The notes beneath the pieces were generated by a model that saw only the letters and a program-made list of their open reading frames with translations, ran no database searches and was not told where the DNA came from. The position numbers and the translations under genes were made by a program. A stretch of 39,946 bases of DNA, taken from positions 1-39,946 of IMG/VR virus record IMGVR_UViG_3300031700_000002; one strand, given 5' to 3'. The DNA is from a virus. Of this stretch, positions 28,598 through 34,897 are shown piece by piece (the first letter of the stretch is position 1; each line of letters begins with the position of its first letter).

Positions 28598-28891
28598 ATG
28601 GAATCATCATTATATCAAAAATTTATTTCTAAAGAACCAAAAATAAAAACAGAAAAATTAGACGAAGTTGTTGTAACTGGGAAAGGCAGAGTTAATTGGG
28701 GTGATAATCCAATACCTGAAGGAGATAAAGTTAAACATCCTAAATTTGCTCAAGCTATGAAAGCTATAAATACTTATAGCGGAATGAAAGGTGGCCCAAA
28801 AGCAGATGATTATTTTAGAAAAAATATAGAAGGGCCTGCTATTAAATATAATAATAGATCTTATTCTCTTCAAGCTTTAATACCAGATTAA
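28598..28891 (+). CDS. Small late protein with TonB-box-like motif
   Basis: This 97-residue protein starts at ATG 28598, 4 nt after the previous stop; an upstream in-frame ATG at 28538 would overlap that gene heavily and is less likely. The N-terminus (MESSLYQKFISKEPKIKTEK) is weakly tag-like. It is followed by LDEVVVTGKGR, which resembles the TonB-box/plug start of Bacteroidetes outer-membrane receptors. The remainder is basic and mixed. The stop overlaps the amidase ATG (TAATG), so it belongs to the lysis cassette and could be a spanin- or envelope-related factor. It has no signal peptide or membrane helix. Function is unknown. Confidence 0.6.
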   Translation: MESSLYQKFISKEPKIKTEKLDEVVVTGKGRVNWGDNPIPEGDKVKHPKFAQAMKAINTYSGMKGGPKADDYFRKNIEGPAIKYNNRSYSLQALIPD

Positions 28892-29316
28892 TGCGAAGCA
28901 TAAATAAAATAATAGTTCATTGCTCTGCTACACAAGAAGGAAGACATTTAGATGCCGCTGAAATAAACCGTTGGCATTTGAAAAGAGGTTGGAAAGGCAT
29001 AGGGTATCACTATGTTGTTTTGTTAGATGGTACTATAGAATATGGCCGTAATATATACGAGCAAGGGGCTCATGTTAAAAACCATAATAAAGAATCAATA
29101 GGAGTTTGTTATATTGGGGGAGTAGAAGAGGAAAGAGGAAAAAACGGCAAATGGATTGCTAAAGACACTAGAACGCCTGAGCAAAAAGAAAGCTTGCTAT
29201 TGTTATTAAAAACATTAAAAAAAATGCACGTAGACGCAACCATTCATGGCCATAACGAGTTTGCCGCGAAAAGTTGTCCGTGCTTTGATGCTTATGAAGA
29301 ATATTGTAATATATAA
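28891..29316 (+). CDS. N-acetylmuramoyl-L-alanine amidase (T7 lysozyme-type endolysin)
   Basis: This endolysin would cut the amide bond between muramic acid and the stem peptide for lysis. It is a 141-residue single-domain amidase_2/PGRP protein, close to the length of T7 lysozyme. Zn ligands fit H10 (IIVHCSAT), H121 (IHGHNEF) and C129 (KSCPCFD); the 8-residue H-C spacing equals that of T7 lysozyme. GYHYVV near 38-43 supplies the usual Tyr. There is no signal peptide, so it depends on a holin, for which the gene at 28167 is the candidate. T7 lysozyme also inhibits its phage RNA polymerase; whether that applies here is unknown because no such polymerase is visible. Confidence 0.92.
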   Translation: MRSINKIIVHCSATQEGRHLDAAEINRWHLKRGWKGIGYHYVVLLDGTIEYGRNIYEQGAHVKNHNKESIGVCYIGGVEEERGKNGKWIAKDTRTPEQKESLLLLLKTLKKMHVDATIHGHNEFAAKSCPCFDAYEEYCNI

Positions 29317-29320
29317 ATAA

Positions 29321-29575
29321 ATGGGAAAATTAAAAAAAGGAAGATTATCTGAAATAGTTAAAGAATTACAAGGAGCTTCTGAAATGCACTTAAAGCAATC
29401 AAAAGAGATTGATAGCCATATTGAAGACATGGAATCACCTTTAGAATTAAAAGACGCATGCTATAAAAAAGTAGTTGCAAGATATGGCCCTAAGAATTCG
29501 GCATATCGAAGCGGAGCTATGGCTAAGTGTAGAAAAGCAGGCGCTGCCAACTGGGGAAATAAAAGTAAAAAATAA
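29321..29575 (+). CDS. Basic small protein with C-terminal CRKxGAxNWG module
   Basis: This 84-residue protein has a helical Glu/Lys-rich N-terminal half. The C-terminal module runs DACYKKVVARYGPKNSAYRS then CRKAGAANWGNKSKK, with two Cys residues about 32 apart. I recall closely similar modules at the ends of many cyanophage and marine phage hypothetical proteins, with no established function. The gene starts 4 nt after the amidase stop, and its stop overlaps the next start. The basic composition suggests binding to DNA or an acidic virion partner. Confidence 0.7.
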   Translation: MGKLKKGRLSEIVKELQGASEMHLKQSKEIDSHIEDMESPLELKDACYKKVVARYGPKNSAYRSGAMAKCRKAGAANWGNKSKK

Positions 29576-29826
29576 TGTATCAATCGCCATTTAGTAAAGT
29601 TAGAAAAACCAAAGAAGGTTTAGCTCTTAAACGTTGGTTTAAAGAAAAATGGGAAACACCCAGCGGCAAAAAAGATTATAGCGAAACAGACGAAAACACC
29701 TTTAGACCTACTAAAAAAGTTTCAAAAGATACACCATCAACTTGGAGTGAATTAACTCCTGCTGAAAAAGCTGCAGCTAAAAAAGAAAAAAACACTAAAG
29801 GAAGAGTTACTAAATATAAAAAATAA
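29575..29826 (+). CDS. SPF-tagged small basic protein with RWFKEKW module
   Basis: This 83-residue protein starts MYQSPF, a single copy of the shared tag. A block with LKRWFKEKWETPSGKK and RPTKKVSKDTPSTWSELTP follows, and the end is a Lys-rich tail KYKK. The RWFKEKW...RP(S/T)K(K/R)VS..TP pattern matches a recurrent phage module (I believe DUF5872, not verified), here without the Cys residues often seen in it. Start and stop are coupled to neighbours by a 1-nt overlap and a 6-nt gap. Function is unknown. Confidence 0.65.
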   Translation: MYQSPFSKVRKTKEGLALKRWFKEKWETPSGKKDYSETDENTFRPTKKVSKDTPSTWSELTPAEKAAAKKEKNTKGRVTKYKK

Positions 29827-29832
29827 AAAATT

Positions 29833-30084
29833 ATGAATAAATTTTCAAGCCCTTTTATGGCTAAGTCACCATTAAATCAAAATAAAGTAGATCTTGGAAT
29901 AGTTAAAACTAAAAGACATATGATGCCTAATAGCTATAAAGAAGGCGATTCAGTTGATGAAGATGATTTTGAAGACAGCTTTAAAGCAAAAGGTAAAGTT
30001 CCTCAATTATCAGTACAAGATTATAGCACCGTTAAAAAAGATAAAGATGGAAATAGCTACGTAACAAGATTAAAAGAAGAATAA
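29833..30084 (+). CDS. SPF-tagged small protein
   Basis: This 83-residue protein with the N-terminal tag MNKFSSPFMAKSPLNQNK contains two SPF/SPL repeats. The rest is a charged, low-complexity sequence (an acidic middle DEDDFEDSF, then Lys-rich) without a predicted fold, membrane helix or catalytic motif. It lies 6 nt after the previous stop and 2 nt before the next start. It looks like a carrier of the tag plus a short disordered payload. Function is unknown. Confidence 0.55.
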   Translation: MNKFSSPFMAKSPLNQNKVDLGIVKTKRHMMPNSYKEGDSVDEDDFEDSFKAKGKVPQLSVQDYSTVKKDKDGNSYVTRLKEE

Positions 30085-30086
30085 TT

Positions 30087-30443
30087 ATGAGTTCACCGTT
30101 TCAACAACAGTTTTCAAATAATTCACCATTTAAACCTTTACATGAGGCTCAAAGCATTATAGATCCAAAATACCCGGGGTCTAAACAAGAATTTGAACAA
30201 AAAGAAAATAAAAAACAAAAAAAATTTATTTCTAGTTTGCCTAAGCGGGATGGTCGCCCTACTCAAACGGGTGCTATTAATGAAAGCAATGATCACGTAT
30301 TAATAGGAAGTATTGCTAGTAAGGGTTTTAACTTATCTAAAAAAATTCCATCGCTTTTTAGTAAACAAATTAAAAAAGTAAAAAATGTAGCAACAAATTT
30401 TGCAGATAATATAGTTGCAGCTTTATTGCCTAATAGCAATTAA
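30087..30443 (+). CDS. SPF-tagged small protein, last gene of the late operon
   Basis: This 118-residue protein begins MSSPFQQQFSNNSPF. The first 18 nt of the gene match the start of the gene at 27633 at all but one base, which suggests duplication or strong constraint on the tag. The remainder is Lys/Gln-rich, with a C-terminal helical end (about 95-118) that is moderately hydrophobic (NFADNIVAALLPNSN). It is followed by the convergent terminator region. No known domain was recognised. Confidence 0.55.
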   Translation: MSSPFQQQFSNNSPFKPLHEAQSIIDPKYPGSKQEFEQKENKKQKKFISSLPKRDGRPTQTGAINESNDHVLIGSIASKGFNLSKKIPSLFSKQIKKVKNVATNFADNIVAALLPNSN

Positions 30444-30448
30444 TAAAA

Positions 30449-30488
30449 AGGAACAAGATAAATAGGCGTACCATACCTAATAGTTCCT
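30449..30488 (+). other. Weak inverted repeat upstream of the terminator
   Basis: aggaac (30449-30454) can pair with gttcct (30483-30488), enclosing a smaller tagg/ccta hairpin. It lies directly after the last late gene and has no T tail. It may stabilise the 3' end of the mRNA or be chance in AT-rich sequence. Confidence 0.2.
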
Positions 30489-30496
30489 GTAACCAG

Positions 30497-30526
30497 AAAG
30501 GGCCCTCATAACGAGAGCCCTTTTTT
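30497..30526. terminator. Bidirectional terminator between convergent operons
   Basis: aaagggccctc (30497-30507) pairs with gagagcccttt (30513-30523) around a 5-nt loop with one mismatch. It is followed by a T run on the + strand, and the A run on the other side gives a shorter U run (3 nt) for - strand transcripts. It lies between the last late gene and the end of nrdA, so it can stop both arms. The rest of the 30444-30592 gap shows no gene. Confidence 0.75.
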
Positions 30527-30592
30527 GATTTTAGTAAAGTTTTGAGCAAAGTACCTATTTTAAGTACTTTCATCGAATTATTCCTATTATAA

Positions 30593-32311
30593 CTACCCAT
30601 CACAAGCCAAACAATCTTCATTCATTGCTGTGGCTGCAATATCGCCTCGTAAGACGCTTTCTGTTCTTGTATAATATAAAGTCTTAACTCCTTTTTTCCA
30701 AGCCTCGAAATGCACCTTATTAAGCCATTTAGGCGTTGCTTCAGAAGGAAAAGCTAAGTTTAGACTAACTGATTGATCTACATACTGCTGCCTCAGTCCA
30801 GCTTGATTAACTAACTCTAGTTGATTAATTTCCTTAAAAGTTTTAAATACTTCCTTTGCGGGGATGTCGTGGCCCATAGTAACATCATTAAGCTGATCAA
30901 TATCTTGGACAGAGCCACCGTCAGCCAAGATCTTATTCCATACTTCTTCATTGTTTATTTTATGTTTTCTTAATAATTTAACTAACGTAGGATTTTTACG
31001 TATAAATGTGCCTTTAGCCGATTGCTCAGTAAATACATTGGCAGCCCAAGGCTCTATCCCCGCTGAAACATTCCCGCTAAGCTTACTGTTAGAAACAGTG
31101 GGAGCAACAGCACGAAGATGAGTATTACGCATACCAGTTCCAGCACACCATAAAGGCTCACCATAAGTTTCCGCAAGTGCCATGGAAGCTCTTTCGCTTT
31201 CAATTTTAATTTGCGAAAATATTTTCCTAGTTTCAAACTGAGATAGTAAACCTTCGAAAGGAATACCCTTCTCTTGTAGATATGTATGCCATCCGAGGAC
31301 ACCCAAACCGAGTGCACGCCCTTTTTGTGCAGATCGTACAGAATTTTCGAATCCGCGTAATCCCTTCGCCCTTTGAATAAATTCTTCCATAACACCGTCA
31401 AGAAACCAAATGGCGTCATAAATAAGATTAGTGTCTTTCCATTCGTCATATTTTGCTAAGTTTAAAGATGATAAGCAACATACAAAGCTATGGCTTTCAT
31501 CGGTGTGTAATGTAATCTCTGAACATATATTGGTCATGTGAACTTTTAAACCGTTTTCTTTGTATGCTTTTGGATTGTTTTTGTTAACGTTTCCTTTAAA
31601 CATGATATAAGGCTCTCCAGTTGCTTTTCGTTTTCTAAGTAATTTACTCCACTTATTTCTAGCTCCTGCATCTCCTTGTTCAAGCTTACGCATAAATTTG
31701 TCACCAACAATTGCGCATTGATGTAAGTTAAGTGATTGTCTGTTGACATCTCCTTTTGGCTCTCGAATTTCGAGCCACTCTTCAAAATCATCGTGCTCAA
31801 TGTTAATATTAACGGAAGCAGCACCTCGCCGGACTGATCCTTGATTTGTTGCAAGTATTGTGCTGTCGTATATCTTGCAAAAGGGCACGACTCCGTCTGA
31901 TGTTCCATTTCCTGTTATTGTTGCGCCAGCGGGTCTAATTTGATTAATACCGATACCAACTCCACCGCCTTGCTTAGCGAGTAGCATCATTTCTAAATTT
32001 TTTTGTCCTATATCTTGTATTGAATCTGCAACATCAATACCAAAGCAACTAATAGGTAGCCCGCGATCAGTCCCAGTGTTTGAAAGTACAGGGCTAGCAA
32101 GACATAGCCAGCCGTTCCAAATATAATTAAAAAACGTTTCGGCCATTTCCGGTTTATATAATCTACGAGCAACAGTTTTAGCGACTCTCTTGTATGCCTC
32201 ACGAGGCGTTTCTCCGTCAAATAAATATCCCCCGGATATAGTCTTCTTGTATACGTCTGTATTACCCCACGAAGGGTAATCTTCTCCTTTAATCCATTCA
32301 TTGTTCCACAT
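30593..32311 (-). CDS. nrdA: Ribonucleotide reductase class I, alpha subunit
   Basis: This subunit reduces ribonucleotides to deoxyribonucleotides together with NrdB. The active-site Cys pair fits C89 (GLPISCF) and C278 or C279 (VCCLSSLNL). The radical Cys C263 lies in NICSEI, with N261 and E265 as the usual partners. The radical-path tyrosines fit Y546-Y547 (YYTRTES). The C-terminal shuttle is CLACDG (C567, C570). At 572 residues it is shorter than the cellular enzyme, and no N-terminal ATP-cone is visible, so dATP feedback through that domain is probably absent. It is the last gene of the leftward operon, 3 nt after a small membrane gene. Confidence 0.95.
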   Translation of the reverse strand: MWNNEWIKGEDYPSWGNTDVYKKTISGGYLFDGETPREAYKRVAKTVARRLYKPEMAETFFNYIWNGWLCLASPVLSNTGTDRGLPISCFGIDVADSIQDIGQKNLEMMLLAKQGGGVGIGINQIRPAGATITGNGTSDGVVPFCKIYDSTILATNQGSVRRGAASVNINIEHDDFEEWLEIREPKGDVNRQSLNLHQCAIVGDKFMRKLEQGDAGARNKWSKLLRKRKATGEPYIMFKGNVNKNNPKAYKENGLKVHMTNICSEITLHTDESHSFVCCLSSLNLAKYDEWKDTNLIYDAIWFLDGVMEEFIQRAKGLRGFENSVRSAQKGRALGLGVLGWHTYLQEKGIPFEGLLSQFETRKIFSQIKIESERASMALAETYGEPLWCAGTGMRNTHLRAVAPTVSNSKLSGNVSAGIEPWAANVFTEQSAKGTFIRKNPTLVKLLRKHKINNEEVWNKILADGGSVQDIDQLNDVTMGHDIPAKEVFKTFKEINQLELVNQAGLRQQYVDQSVSLNLAFPSEATPKWLNKVHFEAWKKGVKTLYYTRTESVLRGDIAATAMNEDCLACDG

Positions 32312-32314
32312 ATT

Positions 32315-32581
32315 TTATACTATAAAGTGTTTAATCCAAGCTATTAAACCATTAAGATTTAAAGCCACTAAGTTCCATTGTTTTCTTGATGCTGTTTGCA
32401 CCATTACACATATAAAACCTAAGATATAAAGCTTAGGTTCTAATGTCCATTGAGCTGCTATTAAAAAGCCTGCTCCCATATATCCTGCTCTAGTTGCTAG
32501 TCGCTTCCAAGGACTTAGCCTCTTCTGCCTTACTAGATTCTTCAGCAAGTTTTGTTTTAAGTTTTTCAATTGCATCTTCAT
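32315..32581 (-). CDS. Small membrane protein between nrdB and nrdA
   Basis: This ORF of up to 88 residues has two hydrophobic helices (about 35-58 containing MGAGFLIAAQ and LYILGFICVMV, and about 70-85 containing LNLNGLIAWIKH). The first ATG (32581) overlaps the upstream gene by about 90 nt. A later ATG at 32479, just after the upstream stop, would give a 54-residue protein, and non-ATG starts are possible. It ends 3 nt before nrdA. Function is unknown; it is an odd membrane protein inside a nucleotide-metabolism operon. Confidence 0.5.
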   Translation of the reverse strand: MKMQLKNLKQNLLKNLVRQKRLSPWKRLATRAGYMGAGFLIAAQWTLEPKLYILGFICVMVQTASRKQWNLVALNLNGLIAWIKHFIV

Positions 32582-32729
32582 AATCTGGCATTTGTTTAAT
32601 TGTTTCTAATGTGCCTACAGATAGATCTTTTAAATACGCGTTTTCATCTAACAGTTGTTGTACAACTTTTATAAGAGCTTGCTGTCTTTTTTCTAATAAA
32701 TCTGTTTTACTTTGTTTTTGTCCTTTCAT
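32490..32729 (-). CDS. Small coiled-coil protein, unknown
   Basis: This 79-residue protein is rich in Lys, Glu, Gln and Leu, with helical heptad-like spacing through most of its length (DLLEKRQQALIKVVQQLLDE, then a second Glu/Lys helix). It has no Cys and no membrane segment. Its ATG overlaps the stop of the preceding small ORF (ATGA). It is probably a small soluble helical protein; I cannot assign a role. Confidence 0.55.
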   Translation of the reverse strand: MKGQKQSKTDLLEKRQQALIKVVQQLLDENAYLKDLSVGTLETIKQMPDYEDAIEKLKTKLAEESSKAEEAKSLEATSN

Positions 32730-32836
32730 TTTGTATCTTCTTTTTTAACAAAGTCCCTCATACCATTCCAATTAAGGTCATTATATATGTCTTCTTCTGT
32801 TATGTTTATTTTACCAGATGTCTTCGAAGTCTTCAC
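32726..32836 (-). CDS. Possible microgene overlapping the end of nrdB
   Basis: A reading frame in a different phase from nrdB runs past the nrdB stop and encodes KINITEEDIYNDLNWNGMRD, ending in EDTK with an ATGA overlap to the next gene. A GTG at 32836 gives 36 residues and a 26-nt overlap with nrdB; an upstream ATG at 32998 would give 90 residues but lies entirely within nrdB coding sequence for most of its length. The coupling to the next gene supports translation, but the start is uncertain. Confidence 0.35.
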   Translation of the reverse strand: MKTSKTSGKINITEEDIYNDLNWNGMRDFVKKEDTK

Positions 32837-33779
32837 CTTCCCCAGCTTTCGAGTAATCAGTCGGCCTAGTCGCGAAAAAATCAGTATGAGTGACCCCCCC
32901 GGTAAGATGATAGAACCAATCAAGATTGCCCGCTGCTTTAGTGTCATACGCAAAATACGATCCCAAGTCAACGTAACCCAATTCCACAAGTTTTTCATTT
33001 GTTCTCTTTTTTATAAAGTGTTTTAAATCATTTGCTGCAATGCCCTCAATGTCACCCATCTCGAACATTTTGTCAATGTAGCTAACTTCTAGCTTAATCA
33101 TTGTTTCAGCAGCTTTTATTATATCTTCTCGACATAAGTGCAGTAATTGATTGTCTTCTTCGCACATATCGCGGAATAGTTTACATCCCATTTTGCTGTG
33201 AAGAGATTCATCTCTTACTGACCATTTCATTTGTTGCCCAATACCTTTGAGTAAATTACGAAGCTGAAAACTATACAGCACTGCAAAAGCACTATATAAG
33301 CTAACTCCTTCAGCGAAGGCTGAAAATACAGCCAAGCTTTTACCAATACCAACACGATTATCACCGTCGTAAGCAACCAAATTATCGAATCTGTCAGCCG
33401 TTGCCGGCTCATGAAGGAATGCTTCATAGTCTTCTAGTTTTAAGGTTTCATTTAAATAGCTGTACGCTACAGCGTGAATTGTTTCCTGTGATCCAAACAT
33501 CATTGCCATCTGGCGGATTTCGTGTTTAGGAAACCACGATACGACCTTCTGGGTCCAATAGTCTGAGACAGCGCATTCGGTCTGCGCGAATCCAAGAAGT
33601 ATGTTCCCAACGAGGTGCTTTTCTTTTTCTGTAAGTTTTTCATTCCAATCTTTTATATCGCTTTGCATTGAGATTTCAGTGTGTAACCAAAATGCTTGAG
33701 CTTGTTTTAACCAACCTTCTGTATAGTACTCAGGGTACTCAAAAGGCTTGTATGCTATTCTTTCATCAAATAATCCCAT
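32811..33779 (-). CDS. nrdB: Ribonucleotide reductase class I, beta subunit
   Basis: This is the radical-generating dimetal subunit partnering NrdA (322 residues). Metal ligands by spacing against E. coli R2 are E68 (FAQTEC, at the D84 position), E99 and H102 (QETIH), E157 (FAEGVS), and E191 and H194 (RDESLH). The tyrosyl-radical position is retained as Y106 (7 after E99). The tail (GEGEDFEDIW) is acidic and ends in Trp, as expected for docking into NrdA. A Glu replaces the usual first Asp ligand. The start overlaps the preceding microgene by one base (TAATG). Confidence 0.95.
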   Translation of the reverse strand: MGLFDERIAYKPFEYPEYYTEGWLKQAQAFWLHTEISMQSDIKDWNEKLTEKEKHLVGNILLGFAQTECAVSDYWTQKVVSWFPKHEIRQMAMMFGSQETIHAVAYSYLNETLKLEDYEAFLHEPATADRFDNLVAYDGDNRVGIGKSLAVFSAFAEGVSLYSAFAVLYSFQLRNLLKGIGQQMKWSVRDESLHSKMGCKLFRDMCEEDNQLLHLCREDIIKAAETMIKLEVSYIDKMFEMGDIEGIAANDLKHFIKKRTNEKLVELGYVDLGSYFAYDTKAAGNLDWFYHLTGGVTHTDFFATRPTDYSKAGEGEDFEDIW

Positions 33780-33949
33780 TATAAATCTATTATGTGTTGT
33801 ATAGTTGTTAATTCAGTTTTCCATGATTCCATATAAGCTAGCATACTTGATTTTGTTGTGCTTGTTCTTGATATGCTATTTATATCGTCCAAGATAGACC
33901 TCACAAAAAGATCTATCGTATGGAACTGTGTTTCTACATCTTGCTTCAT
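33779..33949 (-). CDS. Microgene upstream of nrdB, unknown (56 aa)
   Basis: This 56-residue protein, helical by composition, includes the segment DLFVRSILDDINSISR. There is no membrane helix, Cys pair or known motif. The stop shares one base with the nrdB start, and its own ATG shares one base with the stop of the next microgene, so it is part of a translationally coupled chain. It is too short for a reliable function call. Confidence 0.5.
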   Translation of the reverse strand: MKQDVETQFHTIDLFVRSILDDINSISRTSTTKSSMLAYMESWKTELTTIQHIIDL

Positions 33950-34101
33950 TATTTAAAAACTGTTAACGCTAAATCTACAAACGGCAGGTATAACACGTGT
34001 GTTGTCTGATCTGGCTCCTCGTAACTTCTAATGCCTACTACTATTCCAGGATAAAACCCTATTTCAATAGACCAAGCTACTTTTTTTTCTTTTTCATCCA
34101 T
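33949..34101 (-). CDS. Microgene, unknown (50 aa)
   Basis: This 50-residue protein begins MDEKEKKVAWSIEIGFYPGI and ends DLALTVFK. The beta-like middle with VVGIRSYEEPD could form a small sheet. The TAA overlaps the next ATG by one base, and the ATG lies inside the end of the upstream 57-residue gene (8-nt overlap). It has an A/T-rich leader and no Shine-Dalgarno motif. Function is unknown. Confidence 0.5.
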   Translation of the reverse strand: MDEKEKKVAWSIEIGFYPGIVVGIRSYEEPDQTTHVLYLPFVDLALTVFK

Positions 34102-34267
34102 AAACTTTTATATTATATTGTTTTTGTAAATCTACTAATTCGTTATATTTAATTTTGCCTCGCACGTCCCAGCTCCATTTGACAAACTTATCAATTTGAC
34201 GCTCAGCATACTTTTGTCTTGCTATCCTCTTTGCTTCCCAAGGATTAACTTTACTGTCTCGTCGCAT
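34094..34267 (-). CDS. Microgene, basic protein (57 aa)
   Basis: This 57-residue, Arg/Lys-rich and probably helical protein contains PWEAKRIARQKYAERQIDKF followed by KWSWDVRGKIKYNELVD. The ATG lies inside the end of the endonuclease gene (46-nt overlap in another frame), so it would be coupled to it. The charge suggests DNA or RNA binding, but no motif is recognised. It is one of three consecutive genes here shorter than 60 codons. Confidence 0.45.
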   Translation of the reverse strand: MRRDSKVNPWEAKRIARQKYAERQIDKFVKWSWDVRGKIKYNELVDLQKQYNIKVYG

Positions 34268-34680
34268 TCTTTATGATTTTGTGGTTTGTATAATGTTATG
34301 CCTGGAAATTGTTCTACAATTAATCGCTTAAACAACTTCCACCGCATAGGAAATGATTCATTTGCTCTACCTTTAGTTTCTATAATAAAATCATCGCCAA
34401 TAAAATCTGGAGTATATTTAATAGGTAATATGCGTTTGCATCCTCTATTCTTGTATTCTCCTTTGCCATTAGCTTGTCTTTCATATACTTCGTTTTCAAA
34501 ATGAAAACCATTAAGTAAAACAAATGTTTCGCCTTCGTACTTAGATTTGATGCCGGCATTTTTTAACGCCATATACATATAGCGCTCAAGACCTGATGCA
34601 AAGTTGATACCATCATAAGTAACTTTTTTTGATACAACAGGTCCGCGCTTACCGGACTTTCTTTTAAATGTTTTCCTCAT
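34222..34680 (-). CDS. PD-(D/E)XK nuclease (DUF1064/T7 endonuclease I-like)
   Basis: This is a probable phage endonuclease for recombination or junction cutting (152 residues). Catalytic residues fit E32 (FASGLER), D92 (YTPDF) and E101 with K103 (IIETKG), i.e. PD-x8-ETK. The N-terminus is Lys/Arg-rich (MRKTFKRKSGKRG). I chose the ATG at 34680 because a longer start at 34815 would run through the MazG-like gene; the chosen start still overlaps that gene by 17 nt. It fits the DUF1064-type phage nucleases; the exact substrate is unknown. Confidence 0.75.
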   Translation of the reverse strand: MRKTFKRKSGKRGPVVSKKVTYDGINFASGLERYMYMALKNAGIKSKYEGETFVLLNGFHFENEVYERQANGKGEYKNRGCKRILPIKYTPDFIGDDFIIETKGRANESFPMRWKLFKRLIVEQFPGITLYKPQNHKECDETVKLILGKQRG

Positions 34681-34897
34681 CTTGCAGGTTTTCTGTGTAA
34701 ACTTCTTTAGCTTTTTGTAAATACAATACAGCGTCCATAAGCTCTTCTTGTAAATGGTTAAGCCAAGCAAACATTTCTGATGGATCTTTGTCAAGAGTAA
34801 CACCGTACTTAGCAAAACCTATATCTGATCTTGATACAAATTTGTTTACAACACGTTCAACAACTGGATCTCTAAATTCTATTTCTTGTTTGCTCAT
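34664..34897 (-). CDS. MazG-like pyrophosphohydrolase-fold small protein
   Basis: This 77-residue all-helical protein contains FVSRSDIGFAKYG then WLNHLQEELMDAVLYLQKAK. The H-x-x-E-E-x-x-D pattern resembles the metal-binding helix of MazG-like NTP pyrophosphohydrolases (dCTP/dUTP clean-up or general NTP house-cleaning), and phages often carry it in this short form. It overlaps the previous MazG-fusion gene by 4 nt (ATGA), so two MazG-fold proteins are adjacent. The second catalytic D-x-x-D motif is less clear than in its neighbour, so activity alone is uncertain; it may act with that neighbour. Confidence 0.6.
   Translation of the reverse strand: MSKQEIEFRDPVVERVVNKFVSRSDIGFAKYGVTLDKDPSEMFAWLNHLQEELMDAVLYLQKAKEVYTENLQDEENI

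Noticed and set aside
31054-31449. 131-codon alternate frame on the - strand
   Set aside because: It lies within nrdA, whose frame carries all catalytic motifs; the alternate frame has no domain.
31546-31908. 120-codon alternate frame on the - strand
   Set aside because: Inside nrdA in another phase; no start context or family signal.
32712-33026. 104-codon frame on the + strand
   Set aside because: Antisense to the end of nrdB and its small neighbours, alone on its strand in a leftward operon.
34681-34815. N-terminal extension of the PD-(D/E)XK nuclease
   Set aside because: It would overlap the MazG-like gene by over 130 nt and adds a Leu/Lys/Cys-rich segment unlike the family; the ATG at 34680 fits better.
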